Positions 1 through 7,070 of a DNA stretch of 38,274 bases are shown here, in pieces. The position numbers and the translations under genes were made by a program. The DNA lies in assembly GCA_026989505.1 (NCBI GenBank), contig JALSJF010000266.1:1-38274 (forward strand). Direction: 5' to 3'. The notes below the pieces were generated by a model. It saw nothing but the letters and a program-made list of their open reading frames with translations. It had not been told where the DNA came from and did no database searches. Position 1 is the stretch's first letter. Each line of letters begins with the position of its first letter. Origin of the DNA: Cyclobacteriaceae bacterium (GTDB lineage: Bacteria > Bacteroidota > Bacteroidia > Cytophagales > Cyclobacteriaceae).

Positions 1-164
1 AGATTAAGCATGACCCAAATTTGAGAGTAAAATATTTTGCACTCATCAGGTCCTTAGACTCCGCTGAATCGGAGTCTAAGGACCTGATGTAATTAACTGA
101 CAAACAATCGTTTGGCAGTTGATTTACATCATTATTCACGATTTTCGTGAATAATCCGGGTTAA
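1..164. repeat. Composite dispersed palindromic repeat, copy A
   Basis: Gene-free stretch upstream of pheS. Bases 1-40 match the reverse complement of 36662-36701 at 38 of 40 positions. Bases 131-155 form a perfect 11-bp palindrome with a 3-nt loop (attattcacga / tcgtgaataat), followed by the family end CGGGTTAA at 157-164. Relative to copy B near 36.7 kb, this copy carries about 80 extra bases, including a 20-bp perfect hairpin at 44-89 and the small palindrome caaacaatcgtttg, which also occurs in copy C near 11 kb. It looks like a non-autonomous mobile or REP-type element. No promoter could be assigned with confidence in 165-339. Confidence 0.75.
44..89. repeat. 20-bp perfect inverted repeat (hairpin)
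   Basis: Left arm 44-63 and right arm 70-89 are perfectly complementary over 20 bp and are separated by the 6-nt loop ctgaat. There is no T-run right after the right arm, so an intrinsic terminator is not obvious. The hairpin lies inside repeat copy A at the place where copy B is continuous, so it appears to be an insertion into the repeat. Confidence 0.85.
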
Positions 165-339
165 GAGCCACTACTTACAGTACTTATTCGTTGTATTGTC
201 AGGGGGTTTTTCTAAATCCTGCTTTTCGCAAACCTGGCAACATGTAGAATTTATCTCGGTCCCGGTACAGTGGCCACAAAATTTTGATGAATTTTCCCCG
301 TTAATACCCTATTTTTGCCCTTTACTAATTGCGCTACAG

Positions 340-1359
340 ATGAGTTCTATTGAACAGATCAGACAGGAAATAACCACAGCCACCTGCGCCAATGCCGAAG
401 AACTGGAGGCCTACCGCCTGAAGTTCATCAGCCGTAAAAGTGTAATAGGAGAGCTGTTTGCCAAAATAAAGGAGATCCCCGGGCCGGAGAAAAAAGCCTA
501 CGGGCAACAAATAAACGAACTAAAAACCCTTGCCCAAGAGAAATTCAAGCAACTGGTTAGTTCGCTGGAGAAGGAAGAAGCCGGTACCGAAGCCCCCCCG
601 GTTGACTTAACCCTGCCCAGCAGCAAAGCCCAGCCGGGCAGCATGCACCCCATTACCATTACCCGCAACCGTATTATCGAGATATTTGAAAAAATTGGCT
701 TTAATGTTTCCGATGGGCCGGAGATAGAAGATGACTGGCATAATTTTACCGCCCTCAATTTCCCCCCTAACCATCCGGCCAGGGAAATGCAGGACACCTT
801 TTTTATTGAAAAAAACCCCGATATTGCTTTGCGCACCCATACCTCCTCGGTACAAATCAGGGTGATGGAAACCCGGCAACCGCCCATCCGCACCCTGTGC
901 CCCGGCCGGGTATTCCGCAACGAGGCCATTTCGGCCCGTGCCCATTGTATCTTTCATCAGGTGGAAGGGTTCTACGTGAATGAGAATGTGAGTTTTGTTG
1001 ATTTAAAACAAACCTTGTTTCATTTTGCCAAAGAGATGTTCGGCAAAGACACCAAAGTGCGTTTCCGTCCCTCTTACTTTCCTTTTACCGAGCCCAGTGC
1101 CGAGATAGACATCAGTTGCAATATTTGTAAAGGCGAAGGCTGTAATATTTGCAAATATACCGGCTGGGTAGAGATTGCCGGCTCCGGTATGATTGACCCG
1201 AATGTGCTGCAAAACTGCCATATTGATGCCGAAAAATACACCGGTTTTGCTTTTGGCATGGGCATCGAGCGGATCGCCATGCTAAAATGGGAGATAGATG
1301 ACCTAAGGCTCTTTACCGAAAATGATATTCGTTTCCTTGACCAGTTTAAAGCATATTGA
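340..1359 (+). CDS. pheS: Phenylalanine--tRNA ligase alpha subunit
   Basis: Catalytic subunit of the cytoplasmic (alphabeta)2 phenylalanyl-tRNA synthetase, which charges tRNA-Phe. The 339-residue product has the usual length. Residues 1-90 form the charged N-terminal helical arm that binds tRNA. The class II core starts near residue 100, with the conserved [11 protein letters not shown] region (127-136), motif 2 around [12 protein letters not shown] (184-195) and motif 3 [10 protein letters not shown] (302-311). The Cys-rich [13 protein letters not shown] segment (260-272) before the [10 protein letters not shown] stretch is typical of bacterial PheS. The frame is open upstream to 196, but that part lies in repeat-rich DNA and does not resemble PheS, so the ATG at 340 is chosen. 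The stop overlaps the next ATG by one base. pheT is not in the window. Confidence 0.96.
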   Translation: MSSIEQIRQEITTATCANAEELEAYRLKFISRKSVIGELFAKIKEIPGPEKKAYGQQINELKTLAQEKFKQLVSSLEKEEAGTEAPPVDLTLPSSKAQPGSMHPITITRNRIIEIFEKIGFNVSDGPEIEDDWHNFTALNFPPNHPAREMQDTFFIEKNPDIALRTHTSSVQIRVMETRQPPIRTLCPGRVFRNEAISARAHCIFHQVEGFYVNENVSFVDLKQTLFHFAKEMFGKDTKVRFRPSYFPFTEPSAEIDISCNICKGEGCNICKYTGWVEIAGSGMIDPNVLQNCHIDAEKYTGFAFGMGIERIAMLKWEIDDLRLFTENDIRFLDQFKAY

Positions 1360-2213
1360 TGGCTGATTCCATACAACGGGTTGCCGTAATCGGGGCGGGC
1401 ACTATGGGGCTTGGCATAGCCCAGGTAGCCGCCATGGCCGGCTATGCGGTACAATTATTTGATGCCCGGGCAGATGCGGTAGATAAAGCGCTCGGCCAAA
1501 TCGATAAAAACCTGCAACAAGGGATCGCGCGGGGCAAGGTTAGCCCCGAAGCAGCCGAAAAAACCCTTTCCCTGATCGACAAGGTAGAACAGTTGCACGA
1601 AATCAATGCTGATCTGGCTATTGAAGCCATTGTTGAAGAGCTCGGCCTCAAGCAAAACCTGCTGGCGGAACTTGAAAAAATTTTATCGGAAGAAGCCCTG
1701 ATTTGTACGAATACATCCTCTATTGCCGTTACTAAAATAGCGGCCGGCTTAAAATTCCGGCACCGGTTTCTCGGTATGCATTTCTTCAATCCCGCCCATA
1801 TCATGAAGCTGGTGGAAGTTGTAGCCACCTCCGAAACCAATGAAAAGGCCCTTCAGCAGGCGTTGGCATTTGTCAGCAGCCTGGGCAAGGTACCGGTGGT
1901 GGCCAACGATTCGCCCGGCTTTATCGTTAACCGGGTAGCCCGCCATTTTTATGTGGAAAGCCTGCGGGTACTGGAAGAGCAAGTGGCCTCTTTCGAGGAT
2001 ATTGACAAGCTGCTGGAAGCTTCGGGCTTTCGCATGGGGCCTTTCAGGCTCATGGACCTGATCGGGGTGGACACCAACTTTGCCGTTACTTCTACCATGT
2101 ACCAGGGTTTTCACCAGGACCCGAAATTCAGGCCCAGCAGGATACAGGAGCAAAAGGTGGCGGCCGGCCATCTGGGCAAAAAAACCGGCCGCGGTTTTTA
2201 TCGCTATGAATAA
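1359..2213 (+). CDS. 3-hydroxybutyryl-CoA / 3-hydroxyacyl-CoA dehydrogenase
   Basis: Predicted NAD(P)-dependent oxidoreductase that interconverts 3-hydroxyacyl-CoA and 3-oxoacyl-CoA. The 284-residue length fits the stand-alone short-chain enzymes (Hbd/PaaH group), not the FadB fusion. The Rossmann motif GAGTMG is at 12-17. The catalytic His-Glu pair appears as H141 (GMHFFNP) and E153, 12 residues apart as in the family, followed by NDSPGFIVNR (183-192) with the conserved Asn. The C-terminal dimerisation domain is complete and ends in GKKTGRGFY. ATG at 1359 overlaps the pheS stop (TGATG), so it is translationally coupled. Substrate chain length cannot be read from sequence. Confidence 0.92.
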   Translation: MADSIQRVAVIGAGTMGLGIAQVAAMAGYAVQLFDARADAVDKALGQIDKNLQQGIARGKVSPEAAEKTLSLIDKVEQLHEINADLAIEAIVEELGLKQNLLAELEKILSEEALICTNTSSIAVTKIAAGLKFRHRFLGMHFFNPAHIMKLVEVVATSETNEKALQQALAFVSSLGKVPVVANDSPGFIVNRVARHFYVESLRVLEEQVASFEDIDKLLEASGFRMGPFRLMDLIGVDTNFAVTSTMYQGFHQDPKFRPSRIQEQKVAAGHLGKKTGRGFYRYE

Positions 2214-2622
2214 AAAAACATTTTGTTTACTTGGGTTAGGTTTTGTGCTGGCTTGCGCCCCGGCCATTGAAGAGTCGGAGATACCTAACGTTCCGGTAAA
2301 TGTGGAAATTAACCTGCGGGCCATTGACAGCGCCCCGCTACAACTGGTGGGCGGCTATATTTATGTTGATGGTGGCGTGCGGGGGATCATCGTCAGACGG
2401 GAGTCGCAAAATGAATACAGTGCTTTTGAGCGCAATTGCCCCTACCGGCCACAGGATGCCTGCGCCCTAGTTGAAATGAACGATACGGGGTTTTACATGG
2501 AAGACCTTTGTTGCGGTTCAACTTTTGATCTCAGCGGTTTCCCCACAGCCGGGCCGGCCACCTTGCCGATGAAAAAATATAACACATCCCTGTCCGGGGA
2601 TTATTTGTTCATCTACAATTAG
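2206..2622 (+). CDS. Rieske-fold-like lipoprotein lacking cluster ligands
   Basis: A 138-residue predicted lipoprotein: a short signal peptide ends in VLAC, with the lipidated Cys at residue 17. The C-terminal half resembles a Rieske [2Fe-2S] domain: an ERNCPY segment (76-80) stands where CxH is expected, and LCCGSTFDLSG (101-111) where CPCHGSxFD is expected. Both ligand histidines are missing (Tyr80 and Cys103 in their places), and one ligand Cys aligns with Asp100. It therefore probably keeps the fold without a cluster; C78, C86, C102 and C103 may form disulfides. The start overlaps the upstream dehydrogenase by 8 nt, which suggests one transcript. It ends 4 nt into the convergent M28 gene. 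The assignment rests on motif likeness only. Confidence 0.7.
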   Translation: MNKKTFCLLGLGFVLACAPAIEESEIPNVPVNVEINLRAIDSAPLQLVGGYIYVDGGVRGIIVRRESQNEYSAFERNCPYRPQDACALVEMNDTGFYMEDLCCGSTFDLSGFPTAGPATLPMKKYNTSLSGDYLFIYN

Positions 2623-3608
2623 GGCTCCTCGTAGTAAACAACGTGTAGCATGGTTTGCCCCACGGCTTTCAGGGTATTTTTGTCAATGATGTCCATATTA
2701 TCCTGCCGCGTATGGTGCCAGGTGCCAAAGTAACCGGCTTCGGGCTCCCAGTGCAGCACATCAATCATGGGGATTTTCGCCATCTTGTTAACATAGTAAT
2801 GATCATCGGTGATGGCCCCCTCTTTGCGGGGGATAAAATACTTGCCGTAACCAATTTTGCTGGCGGTTGTCCAAACGTTGGTCAGTACTTTTCTGGCCAT
2901 TTTCCGGGAATATCCCTCATAAGGGAAACGGGCATTTTTAGCCCCAACCATATCCAATAAGATCCCATAGTAAGCGGCATAATTGCCTTTATTCTGCGCC
3001 CAGTATTGTGAACCCAGGCACCACGATTCGGGCTTGCCCCCGTTTTCCTGGCCCCAGTCTTCGCCATCAAAAAATAACAGGTCAACGCCTACCGCTGGTT
3101 TGTTGGCCTGTAGTTGCCGGGCTATTTCCAGCAACACCCCAACACCGCTGGCGCCATCATTGGCCCCGTCAAACCGGGCCTTGGGATCATCCTTATCTTT
3201 GCTTGCCCAGGGGCGGGTATCCCAGTGGGTGGCCAACAGTAGCCGCTTGCGGGCGGTAGGGTTAAACGAAGCCATAATATTACGCAGTTGCAGGGTTACA
3301 CCGTCATAGGTGACGGCCGCAAACGCCTGGGTTTTTACGGTAGCACCATAGGCCTCAAGGCGGGCGATAATCCGGTCACCGGCTGCCACGTGGGCAGCCG
3401 TGTTGGGAACGCGCGGGCCAAAGTCAACCTGCTCCTGCACAAAAGAATAGGCCGAATCGGCATTGAAATCGGGCACGGCCACTACCCTGGCCGGTTTGGT
3501 GACCTCACGGCCGGCCTTTTCCGCCTCTTTACAGGAGAAAACCAGCAACAGTAAAACGAATGGGGCCAGGGCACGAAGGGCGTCAGGCATGGCATTATTA
3601 TTCTTCAT
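2619..3608 (-). CDS. M28 family zinc peptidase / glutaminyl-peptide cyclotransferase-like lipoprotein
   Basis: Predicted periplasmic or surface lipoprotein of 329 residues with an N-terminal hydrophobic segment ending VFSC (Cys26). The M28 fold is clear: zinc ligands appear as H128 (ATHWDTRP), bridging D151 (GANDGASG), E183/D184 (FFDGEDWG), a later Asp in ITDDHYY and His in TWHHTRQD. The FDGED and DDHYY patterns and the Trp-rich WCLGSQYW segment suit the glutaminyl cyclase branch, which makes N-terminal pyroglutamate, as well as an aminopeptidase. Candidate starts are at 3620, 3608 and 3590. I chose 3608, which gives a short charged n-region and an 11-nt overlap with cysS. Confidence 0.85.
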   Translation of the reverse strand: MKNNNAMPDALRALAPFVLLLLVFSCKEAEKAGREVTKPARVVAVPDFNADSAYSFVQEQVDFGPRVPNTAAHVAAGDRIIARLEAYGATVKTQAFAAVTYDGVTLQLRNIMASFNPTARKRLLLATHWDTRPWASKDKDDPKARFDGANDGASGVGVLLEIARQLQANKPAVGVDLLFFDGEDWGQENGGKPESWCLGSQYWAQNKGNYAAYYGILLDMVGAKNARFPYEGYSRKMARKVLTNVWTTASKIGYGKYFIPRKEGAITDDHYYVNKMAKIPMIDVLHWEPEAGYFGTWHHTRQDNMDIIDKNTLKAVGQTMLHVVYYEEP

Positions 3609-5085
3609 AAGCCCATTCAATTTTATTTTTCATGTCTTTTACAATTACCCCGTTCCTTTTTAGTATCGCCCGTATTTCATCTACCTTGGCAAAATCTTTG
3701 GCAAACTTGGCCTTCTTATAAATTTCCAGCAGCGAATCAACAATACTGTCAAAATCAGCAGGCTTTTCTTCCAGCAACCCGAGGATATTCTCAACGAAAT
3801 CAATATAGGTTTGTTTTACTTTGGCAAACAGTTCTTCGCCAAGCTCCCCGAACAGCAGGTTACCGGTATTTAACGAGTTTATTTTTTTTAACAGGTTAAA
3901 TAACTGGCCGATAGTCAGGGCCGTGTTAAAATCATCGTTCATGGCGGCATGACAGGCGGCAACCTGCTTTTCTATCTGGGCCACAAGCTGTTCGTTCCGT
4001 TGCCCCTCATCGGCCTGGTAACGCATACCTTTCACCACCCGCAGGCCGTTCATTAATTTTTTATACCCTTTACGGGCGGCTTTCAGGGCATCATTGGAGA
4101 AGTCGAGGGTGCTGGAATAATGCGATTGCAGCATAAAGAATTTTACTGTCATGGGGGAGTAAGGCTCGTCCAATAGCTCGTGGCTGCCGGTAAACAGCTC
4201 ATGGGGCAGAAATGAGTTGCCCAGCGACTTGCTCATTTTCTGGCCATTAACTGTGAGCATATTGGTGTGCAGCCAGTAGTTTACCGGGTCTTTGCCGTGT
4301 GCCCCTACCGACTGGGCTATTTCGCATTCATGGTGCGGGAACTTCAGGTCCATGCCGCCACCATGAATATCAAAAGTCTCGCCCAGGTACTTGGTACCCA
4401 TCACCGAGCACTCCAGGTGCCAGCCGGGGAAGCCCTTGCCCCAGGGTGATGACCAGCGCATGATATGTTCGGGCGAGGCCTTTTTCCATAAGGCAAAGTC
4501 GATGGTGTTGCGTTTCTCATCCTGGCTGTCCAGGTCGCGGCCGCTTTCTATCATTTCTTCAATATTTCTTTTCGAGAGTTTACCATAATTATGGTCTTTG
4601 TCATATTTGGCCACATCAAAATAAACCGAGCCGTTCACCGCATAGGCCAGGCCTTTGTCCAGCAAGGTTTGGGTCAACTCAATTTGCTCTACAATATGGC
4701 CGGTCGCAGCCGGCTCTATACTGGGGGGCAGCAGGTTAAACTGTGCCAGCACTTCATGAAAGCCGTTGGCATAGCGCTGCACGATCTCCATCGGTTCTAA
4801 GTTTTCGAGGCGGGCTTTTTTGCCGATCTTGTCTTCCCCCTCATCGGCATCATTTTCCAGGTGCCCTACATCGGTAATATTGCGCACGTAACGCACCTTA
4901 TAGCCGAGGTACATCAGGTAGCGGTAGATCACATCAAAGCTCAGGAAAGTGCGCACGTTGCCCAAATGCACATCGCTGTACACCGTAGGGCCGCAAACGT
5001 ACATGCCTACAAAAGGGGGGTTAAGGGGCTCAAAAACCTCTTTTTGCCCCGATAAGCTATTATATACTCTCAGTTTATCAAGCAT
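3598..5085 (-). CDS. cysS: Cysteine--tRNA ligase
   Basis: Class I aminoacyl-tRNA synthetase charging tRNA-Cys; 495 residues, close to the usual length. The HIGH motif is HLGN at 40-43 after the CGPTVYSDV stretch, and KMSKS is at 283-287. The catalytic zinc ligands are visible as C31, C226 (HLECS), H251 and E255 (FPHHECEIAQS). The C-terminal DALR-type helical domain and anticodon-binding tail are complete. An exact Bacteroidota -7 box (TAATTTTG, 5097-5090) stops 4 nt before the ATG, so the mRNA may be leaderless. It is followed by the M28 gene with an 11-nt overlap. Confidence 0.97.
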   Translation of the reverse strand: MLDKLRVYNSLSGQKEVFEPLNPPFVGMYVCGPTVYSDVHLGNVRTFLSFDVIYRYLMYLGYKVRYVRNITDVGHLENDADEGEDKIGKKARLENLEPMEIVQRYANGFHEVLAQFNLLPPSIEPAATGHIVEQIELTQTLLDKGLAYAVNGSVYFDVAKYDKDHNYGKLSKRNIEEMIESGRDLDSQDEKRNTIDFALWKKASPEHIMRWSSPWGKGFPGWHLECSVMGTKYLGETFDIHGGGMDLKFPHHECEIAQSVGAHGKDPVNYWLHTNMLTVNGQKMSKSLGNSFLPHELFTGSHELLDEPYSPMTVKFFMLQSHYSSTLDFSNDALKAARKGYKKLMNGLRVVKGMRYQADEGQRNEQLVAQIEKQVAACHAAMNDDFNTALTIGQLFNLLKKINSLNTGNLLFGELGEELFAKVKQTYIDFVENILGLLEEKPADFDSIVDSLLEIYKKAKFAKDFAKVDEIRAILKRNGVIVKDMKNKIEWAYEE

Positions 5086-5089
5086 GGCG

Positions 5090-5097
5090 CAAAATTA
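5090..5097 (-). promoter_or_regulatory. Candidate -7 box of cysS next to the start codon
   Basis: On the minus strand TAATTTTG matches the Bacteroidota -7 consensus TAnnTTTG exactly and lies 4 nt before the cysS ATG (5085). A TTTG -33 element at 19-21 nt is not evident. If used, transcription would begin at or within a few bases of the start codon. Confidence 0.45.
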
Positions 5098-5220
5098 ATG
5101 TCTTATTTCCTTTACGTGCTGAAAATGTCAATAATACTTGTTAAGTTGGGAGCTTCTCGTTGAGATGAAGGCTTATACCTGCATTAACTATTTGCCAAAA
5201 AAACCCTTATTTCACAAAAT

Positions 5221-5252
5221 ATTGGTTTATTCAATATTTACGCCTATTTTTG
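5221..5252 (+). promoter_or_regulatory. Candidate promoter of the rimP-nusA-infB operon
   Basis: ATTG (5221-5224), a 20-nt spacer and TATTTTTG (5245-5252) match the Bacteroidota sigma-ABfr pattern TTTG-N20-TAnnTTTG, with one mismatch in the -33 element and none in the -7 element. The predicted transcript would start near 5258 and have a leader of about 55 nt containing a hairpin. Confidence 0.65.
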
Positions 5253-5277
5253 CAGAGAAAATAACGATCTTCAAGAC

Positions 5278-5301
5278 GAGGGGACACAAGTCCCCTCTTT
5301 T
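5278..5301 (+). terminator. Terminator-like hairpin in the rimP leader
   Basis: gagggga (5278-5284) pairs perfectly with tcccctc (5291-5297) across a 6-nt loop and is followed by TTTT (5298-5301). It lies downstream of the predicted promoter and 11 nt before the rimP ATG, so it could act as an attenuator or leader structure for the nusA operon. The T-run is short, so real termination is uncertain. Confidence 0.6.
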
Positions 5302-5312
5302 ATTGTAAAAAA

Positions 5313-5780
5313 ATGGCGCTTAAAGAACAGCTTGCAGAAATGGTAGCCCAACACCTGCCGTCACCGGCACACTTTCTGGTGGATATTATCCTGAAGGGTA
5401 ACGACCAGCAAAGGAAAGTGATTGTGTTGCTTGATGGCGATAATGGCGTGACCATTGACGACTGCGCCCGGGTTAGCCGGGCATTAGGGGCCAGCTTAGA
5501 AGAAAATGACCCTTTCCCGGGACAATACACCCTGGAGGTGTCGTCTGCCGGACTCGACCACCCCCTGTTGTTGCCAAGGCAGTACCGGGGCAGGACCGGC
5601 AGGGTGCTGGCGCTTACCCTGGATGACGGCAGCACGATAACCGGCAAGCTGCTGGCCGTGGCCGAAGATAAAATTGTAATAGATAAACTAACGAAAATAA
5701 AAAAGAAACAAACAACCGAAGTAACCAACGTGCCGTTCAGCCGCATAAGTAAGGCTATGGTGCAGGTTTCTTTTAAATAG
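5313..5780 (+). CDS. rimP: Ribosome maturation factor RimP
   Basis: Cytoplasmic factor needed for 30S subunit maturation; 155 residues, normal for the family. The N-terminal alpha/beta domain carries the conserved VTIDDCARVSRALGASLEE region and the YTLEVSSAGLDHPL signature, which matches the classic YxLEVSSPGLDRPL. The C-terminal SH3-like barrel is seen in VLALTLDDGSTITGKL. The ATG follows a run of seven A residues, a common A-rich initiation context in Bacteroidota. It is the first gene of the rimP-nusA-infB operon, with 9 nt before nusA. Confidence 0.95.
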   Translation: MALKEQLAEMVAQHLPSPAHFLVDIILKGNDQQRKVIVLLDGDNGVTIDDCARVSRALGASLEENDPFPGQYTLEVSSAGLDHPLLLPRQYRGRTGRVLALTLDDGSTITGKLLAVAEDKIVIDKLTKIKKKQTTEVTNVPFSRISKAMVQVSFK

Positions 5781-5789
5781 TACTAAAAA

Positions 5790-7031
5790 ATGGATAGTGG
5801 TAATTTAATTGAATCGTTTGCTGATTTTGCCCAGTCGAAAAACATTGACCGGCCAACCATGATAGCCATCCTGGAAGAAGTTTTCAGGACGATGATCCGC
5901 AGGAAGTATGAGCATGATGATAATTTCGACATCATTATTAATGCGGATAAAGGAGACCTCGAAATCTGGCGTTTCCGTGAAATTGTTGATGACAATTCAG
6001 AGGACATCTGGGACCATGATAAAATCAGCTTATCGGAAGCAAGAAAGATTGAGGAAGACTTTGAAATTGGCGAAGAAGTGGCCGAAGAGGTAAAACTGGA
6101 AGACTTTGGCCGCAGGGCAGTGATGACGGCCAGGCAAACCCTTATTCAAAAAGTAAAAGACCTGGAACGTGATATTATTTATGAAAAATACAAAGACCTG
6201 ATCGGGGAAATCATTACCGCTGAGGTATATCAGGTGTTATCGCGCGAAGTGCTGCTGGTTGATGGTGAGGGCAATGAAATCTCCCTGCCCAAGTCAGAGC
6301 AGATACCGAAAGACCGTTTCCGCAAAGGCGAATCGGTACGGGCCGTGGTAGCCCGGGTTGACCTGGTTAACGGAGCGCCCAAGATTATCCTCTCAAGGAC
6401 CTCCCCGGTATTTCTTGAGCGTTTATTTGAGAACGAAGTGCCGGAAGTATATGACGGCCTGATTACCATTAAAAACGTAGTTCGTGAACCGGGCGAAAGG
6501 GCCAAAGTAGCCGTTGAGTCGTATGACGACCGCATTGACCCCGTAGGCGCCTGCGTGGGCATGAAAGGCTCACGTATCCACAGCATTGTGCGCGAACTGC
6601 AGAATGAAAATATTGATGTGATTAACTATACCGATAACATGGAGCTGTACATCGCCCGGGCCCTCAGCCCGGCTAAGATTTCCAGCCTCACCATCAACGA
6701 GGAAGAGGGCCGGGTGTCGGTTTACCTTAAGCCTGACCAGGTGTCGCTGGCTATTGGCAAGGGCGGACAGAACATCAAACTGGCCAGCCGGTTGATCGGC
6801 ATGGAAATAGATGTGTTCCGAGAACTGGGCGATTTTGATGAGGAAGATGTTGATCTTGACGAGTTTACCGATGAAATTGATGACTGGATTATTGACGAAT
6901 TAAAACGAGTAGGTTTAGATACTGCCAAGAGTGTTTTAACGCTTTCGGCAGAAGAATTGGCCAAACGTACCGACCTGGAAGAAGAAACAATTTTGGAGAT
7001 TTTCAAGATTTTAGGCCAGGAGTTCGAGTAG
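5790..7031 (+). CDS. nusA: Transcription termination/antitermination factor NusA
   Basis: RNA polymerase-associated factor controlling pausing, termination and antitermination. The 413-residue protein has the N-terminal polymerase-binding domain (about 1-125), an S1 domain (about 130-200, including LVDGEGNEISLPKSEQIP) and tandem KH domains. The KH signature DPVGACVGMKGSRI is typical, and the second KH region has SLAIGKGGQNIKLAS. A single acidic C-terminal helix-hairpin-like segment follows. It lacks the duplicated acidic repeats of the E. coli protein, as most Bacteroidota NusA do. It sits between rimP and infB in the conserved order. Confidence 0.96.
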   Translation: MDSGNLIESFADFAQSKNIDRPTMIAILEEVFRTMIRRKYEHDDNFDIIINADKGDLEIWRFREIVDDNSEDIWDHDKISLSEARKIEEDFEIGEEVAEEVKLEDFGRRAVMTARQTLIQKVKDLERDIIYEKYKDLIGEIITAEVYQVLSREVLLVDGEGNEISLPKSEQIPKDRFRKGESVRAVVARVDLVNGAPKIILSRTSPVFLERLFENEVPEVYDGLITIKNVVREPGERAKVAVESYDDRIDPVGACVGMKGSRIHSIVRELQNENIDVINYTDNMELYIARALSPAKISSLTINEEEGRVSVYLKPDQVSLAIGKGGQNIKLASRLIGMEIDVFRELGDFDEEDVDLDEFTDEIDDWIIDELKRVGLDTAKSVLTLSAEELAKRTDLEEETILEIFKILGQEFE

Positions 7032-7070
7032 CCGATTTTTTTATAACCATTAAATAAAGGATATTTGAGT

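Noticed and set aside
196-339. N-terminal extension of pheS (48 residues, in-frame GTG/TTG-type start)
   Set aside because: The sequence does not resemble PheS, lies in repeat-like DNA, and ATG 340 gives the normal family start.
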